DNA of 5,189 bases from Desulfobacteraceae bacterium (GTDB lineage: Bacteria > Desulfobacterota > Desulfobacteria > Desulfobacterales > Desulfobacteraceae), in assembly GCA_003354055.1 (NCBI GenBank), contig PIVQ01000546.1:1-5189 (forward strand). The letters are read 5' to 3'. Made by a program: the position numbers and the translations under genes. This document shows, one piece after another, positions 1-5,157 of this stretch. The notes below the pieces were generated by a model, which saw only the letters and a program-made list of their open reading frames with translations, had not been told where the DNA came from and did no database searches. Each line of letters begins with the position of its first letter. The stretch's first letter is position 1.

Positions 1-106
1 TCAGTGCGGTAGACAGCTGTCTACTTAGGCCTGGTGGTGAGAACTGCCAGGCCTACTTCTATCCGGCTGAGGCAAAATAGCCGGACATTTTGTTGGGATA
101 GAAGCC
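1..106 (-). ncRNA. Candidate structured RNA with H-type pseudoknot, possibly the 5' end of an IscB/IsrB (HEARO) omega-RNA; cut by the window edge
   Basis: Almost every base of 9-104 lies in an inverted repeat. Read 5'->3' on the minus strand, CTTCTAT (104-98) pairs with ATAGAAG (62-56). Inside that stem, CAAAAT (92-87) pairs with ATTTTG (78-73), and CCGGCT (84-79) pairs with AGCCGG (68-63). These two stems interleave as an H-type pseudoknot with loops of 2, 0 and 4 nt, a geometry that works better on this strand than on the plus strand. A hairpin follows: TAGGCCTGG (55-47), a 12-nt loop, then CCAGGCCTA (34-26). Last comes the 16-bp palindrome 24-9. The RNA would start GGCTTCTATCC at 106, next to the truncated IS66 gene. 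From memory, omega-RNAs of the OgeuIscB type also start with a GGCUCUU-like stem enclosing a nested or pseudoknotted hairpin, and their guide lies just 5' of the element. That assignment is inference; the structure itself is seen. No IscB/IsrB gene is in the window (it would lie left of position 1). Alternatives are the 3' part of a plus-strand RNA or another transposon end. Confidence 0.4.
9..24. repeat. Perfect 16-bp palindrome
   Basis: GTAGACAGCTGTCTAC equals its own reverse complement. It lies 1 bp from the neighbouring 26-55 hairpin (9-bp arms TAGGCCTGG and CCAGGCCTA) and is probably the third helix of the candidate structured RNA at 1-106. As DNA it could also be a site for a dimeric protein; the sequence does not decide between these. 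Confidence 0.7.
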
Positions 107-703
107 CGACAATCTACACTTCATGATCTTATGAATGATTTCCAAGGTGTTCTTGTTTCTGATTTCTACTCTGGATACGACTCAATACAATGTGCGCAAC
201 AAAAGTGCTTAGTGCACCTTATTAGGGATTTGAACGGAGACTTGCTCAAAAATCCGTTTGATTTGGAGTTTGAGAACCTGGTATATCACTTTGGTCAGAT
301 GCTAAGGAACATAATTGAGACAATCAATCAGTATGGACTAAAAAAGAGATTTTTGAAAAAACATCAACGGAAAGTGGATGGATTCTACAATCACTTCGTC
401 ATGAGAGAATATGAAACAGACCTAACAATCAGATATCAAAAACGATTTAAAAAATATAGATCACAATTGTTCACATTTCTACAATATGACAGTATTCCAT
501 GGAACAATAATAACGCAGAAAGCGCAATAAAGCCATTCGCAAAATATAGAGTCGCTGCAAGTGGGATGGCCACTCAAAAAGGGCTGAAAGATTATCTTTT
601 GCTGTTGAGTATTCACCAAACGTGCAGATACAGAGGTATTAGCTTTTGGGACTTTTTACGCTCAGGCTATGTGAGCATCGAAGAATACAGTAAAAAACAC
701 TGA
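107..703 (+). pseudogene. IS66-family transposase, C-terminal remnant (5' truncated)
   Basis: This is the C-terminal part of a DDE transposase of the IS66 type. The reading frame is open from about 71, but family-like sequence starts near 107 (RQSTLHDL), just after the inverted-repeat block, so I start the remnant there. The first ATG in frame is at 131 and is not expected to be the native start. Numbered from that Met, the block VSDFYSGYD carries the second catalytic Asp (D11). A Cys/His motif CLVHLIRD follows (C26, H29). WNNNNAE carries the catalytic Glu (E130), and KPFAKYR follows it, as is usual in the family. The C-terminus looks natural (stop TGA 701-703). The first catalytic Asp and the N-terminal zinc-finger/helical region are absent, so the product cannot be active: about 200 residues remain of a protein usually of 450-550. 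The gene is AT-rich compared with the minus-strand genes to the right, as expected for acquired DNA. No tnpA/tnpB (orf2) partners and no clear terminal repeat are seen. Confidence 0.85.
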
Positions 704-1376
704 ATAGGTTCGACTATCAATCATGTTTAATGATATCTGAATGCAGTTCCAATCGCTCAGATCAGCAACTCAACTGTTTCTTAGCATTTATGACTTCACC
801 CTATTCTCAATTAAACCCTTTCCAATCTCAGGAAGGTGTTTTGGGGCAACAAAAAACCCGGCTTTTGTCTATTCAAAGGTCCTATTTTGCTACCTTTCTG
901 GGGTACGTACTGGTGTTTGAATGGTCCAGTCCAGACAATATTTTGACAATACCATATCTGGTATTAGAAGTTTTTTCAGCTTTGAAATTCTGATTCCACT
1001 ATATAGCCTCAACCGCTGATACCAGCCAATCTTTCGCTGTAATTTTTATAATATATAATCCTCCATTTTGATTATTTCTATGGTCAACAATAATTATCCT
1101 TATCAAGAGAATTCAGATCTCAAAATCCGTCATGGCTACAGAAGCTATTGGAAACGATTATTCCACCTAAGATCAATGCAAGTATCCATGAATTTTCTAT
1201 TATTTACATATACAATTCCCTTTGATGTAAAAATATTGAGAAAGTTCAATATAAACAGCAGACGGATATCATTCAAAATCACATGATATGCGAATCCGGC
1301 AATAAATTTGTTCACTGCGGCTGCGCCGCGATTATGTTCATATTTAAATCTGAATTGTTTAAGTAGAAAAAAATAT
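704..1376. other. AT-rich gene-free region, probably decayed mobile-element flank
   Basis: About 670 bp in which I can support no gene. Short open frames at 730-993 and 1068-1286 have no recognisable motif, no convincing ribosome binding site and a composition like random AT-rich DNA. Small structures are visible: AATACCA (948-954) with TGGTATT (959-965) around TATC, followed 5 nt later by six T (971-976), a poor candidate terminator on the plus strand; and GCGGC/GCCGC (1317-1329), a short GC hairpin in AT-rich surroundings. The region may include the right end of the IS66 copy, but I could not identify its terminal repeat. Confidence 0.5.
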
Positions 1377-1426
1377 TAGGGTCAAGTCTTGAAAATAAGT
1401 TTTGGAGAATTCAAGGCCTGACCCTA
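1377..1426. repeat. REP-like imperfect inverted repeat (IS200/RAYT style)
   Basis: The left arm TAGGGTCAAGTCTTGAA (1377-1393) pairs with the right arm TTCAAGGCCTGACCCTA (1410-1426): 15 of 17 positions match and one of the others is a G-T wobble. The loop is 16 nt. GGGTCA...TTGAA arms of this form are, to my memory, typical of repeats mobilised by REP-associated Y1 tyrosine transposases in Desulfobacterota and other Proteobacteria. No transposase gene accompanies it, so it would be a non-autonomous copy. The repeat is seen; the family assignment is inference. Confidence 0.6.
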
Positions 1427-1448
1427 TGGAGAACGCTGTCAACCAGAT

Positions 1449-1469
1449 TAAGCATCCGTTTGATGCTTA
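1449..1469. repeat. Small hairpin, 8-bp perfect stem
   Basis: TAAGCATC (1449-1456) and GATGCTTA (1462-1469) enclose CGTTT. Short flanking matches (GATT at 1446-1449, AATC at 1472-1475) could extend it with a bulge. It lies between two larger inverted repeats and has no T-tract on either strand, so it is not a typical terminator. Confidence 0.55.
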
Positions 1470-1479
1470 GGAATCGTTA

Positions 1480-1577
1480 CAAAATAACTTGATCTAAATA
1501 CCCTAAAGGGCAGAAACTTGTTTCCAAAACCCCTTAAAAGACTGGGTATTTTGAAAACAAAAGATCAAGTAATTTTG
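1480..1577. repeat. 98-bp inverted repeat, MITE-like or 3' end structure of the minus-strand lyase gene
   Basis: The outer arms CAAAATAACTTGATCT (1480-1495) and AGATCAAGTAATTTTG (1562-1577) match at 15 of 16 positions. Directly inside the left arm, AAATACCC (1496-1503) pairs with GGGTATTT (1544-1551), so the left arm is a continuous 24 nt while the right arm has a 10-nt bulge (1552-1561). The interior holds GAAAC/GTTTC (1513-1524). The structure ends 10 bp past the stop codon of the minus-strand lyase gene and would be transcribed with it. It may protect or end that transcript, or be a miniature transposable element with about 16-bp terminal repeats. No clear target-site duplication is visible. 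Confidence 0.6.
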
Positions 1578-1587
1578 GAGCCGATCC

Positions 1588-2763
1588 TTACTTATAAAGT
1601 TGGGTAACACTTTCAGGCAGCTTTCCGGTTGCCAGCATGAAAGAGCGGCAGGGCATGAACGGGCGGCCAAGTTTTTTCTGTTTGGCTTCAAACATATCCA
1701 CCACATCAGTCCGGAATGCCTTTCCAAGGTCTATCAGCATTTCCTGATTGATGCCGGTATCAACCCCGAGTTCATGAAACATTGTCACCATATCCTCTGT
1801 TGATATCAGTCCATGGTTAAAATGATCACTGTAGTAATCACCATCACGCCCTTCAATCGTAACACCGTCCACTGTGTTAGCCGGCTGTCCGCCTATGCCT
1901 GAAAAGCAGGATTCGAATCGAATGATACCGGCTTTAAGAGCGGCGGCGGCATTTCTAAGAGCGGATGCCATATTTTTGGTGTGAAAATGAGCTATGTAAA
2001 GTTTGGGATCGGCATAGTCCCTGCCATCCGGACCCTTTCCCATCTCCTGGGGGTCAAGTACGCGGCTGAAAAATTCATAGGATTTGTGATAATCCGTAAC
2101 CGATCCGTCATGGTCGGCGAGCTCTATGTCGTCGGCTCCACAATCCAAATACCGTTTGACAAAGCTGATGGCAATATCGAGTTTTTCTTTCATACTGTAC
2201 TGTTCATTGAATTTTTCAAAGGGGCTGCCCCAAATGGTGCTGACCGTGCCGTTTACCACCATTCCCCGGCTATGTGCAGCTTTGATGGTCTGTTCGGTCA
2301 TTTCAAAGTACTGGTCATGAGTCTTACCTGAATTTGCATTCTGATGTTCCGGACAGGTTGAGGTCATTTGCAGGATACGGTCCGGACCATGGCCAGCATC
2401 AAAATCCTTAAAGGCCCTTTCTGCACCACTTTCATGGATGGAAACTGCTGTTAGTTCCACATCACCACCGTTGCGCTTCATCATTTCGCCTATGGTTCTG
2501 CCGTCCGGCGCCTTGGTTTCGCTGTTCAGCAAACGCTTTAATACTTCCGTGGCATCGGGGAAAAAGGGTACAAATTTGGGATGGCCATAATTGGTGGCCT
2601 CCATCCGTTTGAATCCCGCAAGAATCAAACCTTCCAGATATTTGACCTTGGTGTCGGTATCAATAACGGTTTCCAGCGACTGCAGACCGTCCCTAATACT
2701 GATATCGCTGAGTTCTACTTTTTTTCCTGCCAATGAATCTTCGGCAATATAAAGGTTTGTCAT
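1588..2763 (-). CDS. HMG-CoA lyase-like DRE-TIM metallolyase (pyruvate carboxyltransferase fold)
   Basis: A 391-residue cytoplasmic enzyme of the HMGL-like/DRE-TIM family, which cleaves or condenses acyl-CoA or oxo-acid substrates on a divalent metal. Visible motifs are SIRDGLQ (22-28, with R24, D25 and Q28), MEATNYG (54-60), GTVSTIWGSPFE (172-183, the counterpart of the HMG-CoA lyase CALGCPYE strand), ELAD (214-217) and the metal-binding HFH (H259, H261). STEDM (321-325) corresponds to the lyase's ATEDL. Two hallmark residues differ. The catalytic Cys of the GLGGCP signature is Gln here (GIGGQP, Q293), and the Asn before ATED appears to be Leu (L319). There is also an insertion of roughly 20 residues between these motifs, and the protein is about 90 residues longer than usual HMG-CoA lyases. 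It is therefore probably a related lyase or aldolase with another substrate. The ATG at 2763 has a purine-rich site (AGGAAAGGGAAA) just upstream. It has its own promoter and palindromic operator and looks monocistronic. The fold is firm; the substrate is unknown. Confidence 0.88.
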   Translation of the reverse strand: MTNLYIAEDSLAGKKVELSDISIRDGLQSLETVIDTDTKVKYLEGLILAGFKRMEATNYGHPKFVPFFPDATEVLKRLLNSETKAPDGRTIGEMMKRNGGDVELTAVSIHESGAERAFKDFDAGHGPDRILQMTSTCPEHQNANSGKTHDQYFEMTEQTIKAAHSRGMVVNGTVSTIWGSPFEKFNEQYSMKEKLDIAISFVKRYLDCGADDIELADHDGSVTDYHKSYEFFSRVLDPQEMGKGPDGRDYADPKLYIAHFHTKNMASALRNAAAALKAGIIRFESCFSGIGGQPANTVDGVTIEGRDGDYYSDHFNHGLISTEDMVTMFHELGVDTGINQEMLIDLGKAFRTDVVDMFEAKQKKLGRPFMPCRSFMLATGKLPESVTQLYK

Positions 2764-2929
2764 TTTCCCTTTCCTTTCCTGTTAAGGCTTCAGATCGATT
2801 CTAAGGATGCCTCTGGTTTAGTATTGAGGATTTTCAGCGGAAGTTTAACAATTTAATAGATCCTAAGTTTGCTGTTCTCCTTTTTTATTGATAGCTAAGC
2901 AACCCGGCGTCACCCTAACAAAACAAACG

Positions 2930-2943
2930 AGCGAGCGCTCGGT
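2930..2943. promoter_or_regulatory. Palindromic operator, probably for a TetR-family repressor
   Basis: CGAGCGCTCG (2932-2941) is a perfect palindrome, and the outer A2930/T2943 also pair, giving AGCGAGCGCTCGGT with 12 of 14 symmetric positions. It lies 8 bp past the -10 box of the minus-strand promoter, at about +2 to +15, where bound protein would block initiation. GC-rich CGAGCG-type palindromes are common TetR-family operators upstream of acyl-CoA metabolism genes. The regulator is not in the window, so the family is inferred. Confidence 0.55.
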
Positions 2944-2951
2944 CACCACTA

Positions 2952-2980
2952 AAAATAAAGACTATAGATGATGTTGTCAA
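2952..2980 (-). promoter_or_regulatory. Sigma70-type promoter of the lyase gene
   Basis: On the minus strand a perfect -35 TTGACA (2980-2975) is followed after exactly 17 bp by TATTTT (2957-2952). The start would be near 2945, giving a leader of about 180 nt before the ATG at 2763. The leader contains an AAAAAAGGAGAAC stretch (about 2887-2875) resembling a ribosome binding site, but no ATG follows at a suitable distance. Confidence 0.6.
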
Positions 2981-3091
2981 TGATTATTTGTGGTTTAAAT
3001 GCAGATCCTTAACCCGATTCAATGCAATTAATTGTTTAGAAATAATATACAAAGTGATGGAACGCGCCTTGAGTTCATCGTTAAGCCAAAT
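2981..3091. other. AT-rich intergenic spacer upstream of the lyase promoter
   Basis: This stretch is about 30% GC over its first 80 bases by hand count. An open frame on the plus strand (2988-3185) crosses from here into the GC-rich island, but its product has no recognisable motif and its composition changes abruptly half-way, so I do not call it a gene. TAATAT/TATACA near 3043-3051 could be a -10 element reading into the island, but no matching -35 is seen. Confidence 0.4.
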
Positions 3092-3236
3092 GGGGAACAG
3101 GTGGCGTGGAGGCCCGGAGCGGCGTGGAATTTTCTGGGCGTCATGGACTGACAGAACTGGAAATTTCCGCTACCTTGCCGATTAGGACGATCGGCGAGGT
3201 GTTAGTGGAGGGTCCCGCGGCTCCGGCTGGAGGGTA
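3092..3236. other. GC-rich, hairpin-rich island of unknown nature (possible ncRNA or small mobile-element remnant)
   Basis: By hand count 3101-3240 is about 62% GC, against about 29% in 2981-3060 and about 38% in 3241-3290. It holds a strong hairpin: CCTTGCCGAT (3173-3182) with ATCGGCGAGG (3190-3199), 10 bp with one G-T wobble and a 7-nt loop. GGAATTTTC (3126-3134) can pair with GAAATTTCC (3160-3168) at 8 of 9 positions, and CTCC/GGAG (3221-3232) forms a small GC hairpin around GGCT. No stem has a following T-tract. It resembles no tRNA, tmRNA, SRP RNA or RNase P hallmark I can recall. A 40-50 codon plus-strand frame runs through it to TGA 3238-3240 but matches no family I know. It lies past the stop codon of mqnB and could be in that operon's 3' region. 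Confidence 0.35.
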
Positions 3237-3288
3237 CTGACTACAATGATTGAATCTTTGATCGAAAAGCTACTTCGAGTGACAACGA

Positions 3289-4005
3289 CTATTTAAGAAA
3301 TGTCTTGCAGATCCAGGCCACCTGACGACAGGCCAGTTGGACATCCCACTTGCTTTTATCCCGTTCCCCGGCAAGATTGGATGCGGCCCTGACCTCTATC
3401 ATGGGCACCCGGTAGCATTGAGACACATGAGCAGCAGCCGCCCCTTCCATGGCTTCCATCACGGGCGAAAACCGATCATGGAGTTTGTCGGCCTGTGCCA
3501 GGCCTCGTGTAAGGGCTGAAACCGTCAGGAAAGGGCCTTTAACGATTTTGCCTTTGACTTGGCCTGACGCTTGCTCCAGACGATCAGTCCATGTCTCAAC
3601 CAGATCCGGCTCAAATCTGTATAACCCCTCACGGGTTTCCGGCTGTCCCGGGATTAATTCAAAGGGAAGGGAGGATCGGTTCAGAGGATCATTGCCTACG
3701 CCGGTGTGCAAGTATTGTTCTCGGGTGGCAACGGCAATATCACCGATACTCAGGCCTGCACCCTCATAGGCACCGGCAATACCGGTATGCAAAACCAAGG
3801 ACGGGGTATGGTGTTCAAAATATGAAGCCAGTCCCATGGCCGTGTTGAATACACCCGGTCCGGTGATCAGGCAGGACCAGGGTGACTCCGGATTCGTATA
3901 GAGAATCTGTCCGGATTTCAGGGTTTGTTTGCCAGCCTTGGGGTACCGGGCCAGAAACCCTACTATTTCAAACTCAGTGGCACAGAGTATCAGAATCCCG
4001 GACAT
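3289..4005 (-). CDS. mqnB: Futalosine hydrolase (menaquinone biosynthesis)
   Basis: A 238-residue nucleosidase of the PNP/MTAN fold. MqnB removes hypoxanthine from futalosine to give dehypoxanthine futalosine in the alternative, chorismate-derived menaquinone pathway, in the cytosol. Visible features are an N-terminal strand with CATEFE (acidic residue E11 or E13 near the base-binding site), HTGIAGAY (73-80), GDIAVATREQY (88-98), VSALTRG (162-168), the ribose-binding MEGAA (186-190, E187), and RAASNLAGERD with KWDV (206-222). The SN-x-x-G-x-RD followed by WD motif separates MqnB from MTA/SAH nucleosidases, which carry SD at that place. Length is normal for the family. The ATG at 4005 lies 6 bp past the aroQ stop codon, within operon distance, and its ribosome binding site is weak, so translational coupling to aroQ is likely. 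The stop is TAG. Other mqn genes are not in the window. A close nucleosidase of other specificity is the only realistic alternative. Confidence 0.87.
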   Translation of the reverse strand: MSGILILCATEFEIVGFLARYPKAGKQTLKSGQILYTNPESPWSCLITGPGVFNTAMGLASYFEHHTPSLVLHTGIAGAYEGAGLSIGDIAVATREQYLHTGVGNDPLNRSSLPFELIPGQPETREGLYRFEPDLVETWTDRLEQASGQVKGKIVKGPFLTVSALTRGLAQADKLHDRFSPVMEAMEGAAAAHVSQCYRVPMIEVRAASNLAGERDKSKWDVQLACRQVAWICKTFLK

Positions 4006-4011
4006 GACAGC

Positions 4012-4464
4012 TTATTCAGAGAGGCAATTGTGAATGGACCGAAGGGCCATATGATAACCGAAATATCCGAATCCCGTAAGCTGGCCTTTGGCAATATCCG
4101 CAATCATGGATTTGTGGCGAAACGCCTCCCGCTTGTGGATATTGGATAGATGCACCTCGATAATGGGACAGGAGAGCAGCAAAAGGGCGTCCCTGAGAGC
4201 CACAGAGGTATGGGTGAATGCGCCGGGGTTGATGATCACACCTGCCGGTGCCTGTTCAAAGACCCCATGGATGTGATCCAGAATCTGCCCTTCATGGTTG
4301 GACTGAAAAAAGGAGAGGTTTAAGCCGAGTTCGGAAGCCAGGATATCAAGGCCCTTGTTTATATCTTCAAGGCTGAGACTGCCGTAAACCTCAGGTTCCC
4401 GTTTGCCCAGCATGTTCAGATTGGGACCGTTGATCACATGAACCACAGGCTGATCGCTGTTCAC
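4012..4464 (-). CDS. aroQ: 3-dehydroquinate dehydratase, type II
   Basis: A 150-residue class II dehydroquinase, a dodecameric cytosolic enzyme that converts 3-dehydroquinate to 3-dehydroshikimate in the shikimate pathway by an enolate mechanism. All hallmarks are present: NGPNLNMLGKREPEVYG (12-28) with N15, R22 and the catalytic Tyr Y27; SNHEG (55-59); INPGAFTHTSVALRDAL (78-94) with N79 and the catalytic His H85; and EVHLSNIHKRE..RHKS (103-119) with H105, S107 and R112. Length is typical. The start is GTG at 4464, chosen because AAAGGAGTGAATT lies immediately upstream with ideal spacing. It sits 93 bp downstream of iorB, separated by a hairpin, and 6 bp upstream of mqnB. Shikimate products feed chorismate, which is the entry compound of the futalosine pathway served by mqnB, so the pairing makes biochemical sense. 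Confidence 0.95.
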   Translation of the reverse strand: MNSDQPVVHVINGPNLNMLGKREPEVYGSLSLEDINKGLDILASELGLNLSFFQSNHEGQILDHIHGVFEQAPAGVIINPGAFTHTSVALRDALLLLSCPIIEVHLSNIHKREAFRHKSMIADIAKGQLTGFGYFGYHMALRSIHNCLSE

Positions 4465-4488
4465 AATTCACTCCTTTTATATTATCCC

Positions 4489-4521
4489 CTGCCCGGACAT
4501 GACTTAGCCACGGCCGGGCAG
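4489..4521 (-). promoter_or_regulatory. Intercistronic GC-rich hairpin between iorB and aroQ
   Basis: In the iorB-aroQ gap CTGCCCGG (4521-4514 on the minus strand) pairs perfectly with CCGGGCAG (4496-4489) around a 17-nt loop. No run of T follows on the minus strand, so it is not a normal intrinsic terminator. It ends about 25 bp before the aroQ start and could be a processing or stabilising element, or a protein-binding site. Confidence 0.45.
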
Positions 4522-4557
4522 AGAACGATCAATCAATTAAACCGCAACCACCGGCAA

Positions 4558-5157
4558 TTAAACAACGCCGCTGGCAGCAGCCTCAATCCCAAGTTCAAAG
4601 GCTTTGAGGTTCTTGTCCAGAAAGGCTGATTTTGTTCTTCGTTTAATGGCTTCAATCACACTATCTTTGGAGAACCCGAGGGCACCTGTCTGGATCAGGG
4701 CACCCAAAAGCACTATGTTCACGCTCATGGGACTGCCCGCCTCCTTGGCCAAAGCCATTGCATCAAGTGCTACAAGTCCGGCTGTTTTATCCTTGAGCAC
4801 CTGTTTGATCTTGTCCACCTCAGGATAAGATCCTTTACCGATACCCACGGTAAAGGGCGGCAGGGTGGCCGTATTGGTGATGACCCGGGTCTTGTCTGAG
4901 CATCTCCCGATTGCCCGCAGAGTCTCGGCCGGTTCAAATCCCAAAAGGATATCAGCCTCTCCGTCGGAGATGATAGAGCTTTTGGCATCTCCGAATACAA
5001 TGGCAGATTCCACAACACCGCCCCGCTGAGCCATACCGTGGATTTCACTCATCCGTACTTCGACGCCTTCGATCAGGGCGGCCTCGCCCAGGACCTTGGA
5101 AGCCAGAAGATTGCCCTGTCCGCCGACAGCTACGATTATAAGTCTGGTTGTTTCCAT
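4558..5157 (-). CDS. iorB: Indolepyruvate:ferredoxin oxidoreductase, beta subunit
   Basis: A 199-residue subunit of the 2-oxoacid:ferredoxin oxidoreductase superfamily (gamma domain type). With IorA, the TPP and iron-sulfur cluster subunit, it oxidatively decarboxylates aryl pyruvates such as indolepyruvate to aryl-acetyl-CoA with reduction of ferredoxin, or runs the reverse carboxylation in anaerobes. The sequence shows an N-terminal Rossmann-like strand and glycine motif VAVGGQGN (9-16), the characteristic EIHGMAQRGGVVES (38-51), the E-A-D-I-L-L-G-F-E-P stretch (67-76) and the MSVNIVLLGAL strand (144-154). Length is typical of IorB. The ATG at 5157 has AAGGAA eight bases upstream. iorA normally precedes iorB and is expected just beyond the right edge (not seen). 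It is first of the three minus-strand genes in the window. The family is firm; the exact aryl-pyruvate substrate is inferred. Confidence 0.9.
   Translation of the reverse strand: METTRLIIVAVGGQGNLLASKVLGEAALIEGVEVRMSEIHGMAQRGGVVESAIVFGDAKSSIISDGEADILLGFEPAETLRAIGRCSDKTRVITNTATLPPFTVGIGKGSYPEVDKIKQVLKDKTAGLVALDAMALAKEAGSPMSVNIVLLGALIQTGALGFSKDSVIEAIKRRTKSAFLDKNLKAFELGIEAAASGVV

Noticed and set aside
1..106. Group II intron 3' end (domains V/VI) or integron attC site as an explanation of the left-edge structure
   Set aside because: No domain V-like stem with the conserved AGC catalytic triad and GAAA tetraloop, and no attC core-site pattern; the pseudoknot fits the minus strand better.
707..715. 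GGTTCGACT resembling a tRNA T-arm
   Set aside because: No matching acceptor, D or anticodon stems around it on either strand.
948..976. Hairpin plus T-run as a terminator for the IS66 remnant
   Set aside because: The stem is AT-rich and weak, lies 245 bp past the gene, and has a 5-nt gap before the T-run.
730..993. 87-codon open frame on the plus strand after the transposase remnant
   Set aside because: No motif, no clear ribosome binding site, composition as expected from AT-rich non-coding DNA.
1068..1286. 72-codon open frame on the plus strand
   Set aside because: No recognisable domain and no Shine-Dalgarno sequence; residue composition looks like chance translation of AT-rich DNA.
1426..1470. 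14-codon reading frame MENAVNQIKHPFDA directly after the REP-like repeat
   Set aside because: Too short, no good ribosome binding site, and its end coincides with a hairpin; no known leader peptide or gene start is recognised.
1600..2331. Several plus-strand open frames opposite the lyase gene
   Set aside because: Shadows of the strongly supported minus-strand gene; no motifs of their own. The same applies to plus-strand frames opposite mqnB, aroQ and iorB.
2988..3185. 65-codon plus-strand open frame crossing into the GC-rich island
   Set aside because: Composition changes abruptly in the middle, no motif, and it lies over hairpins.
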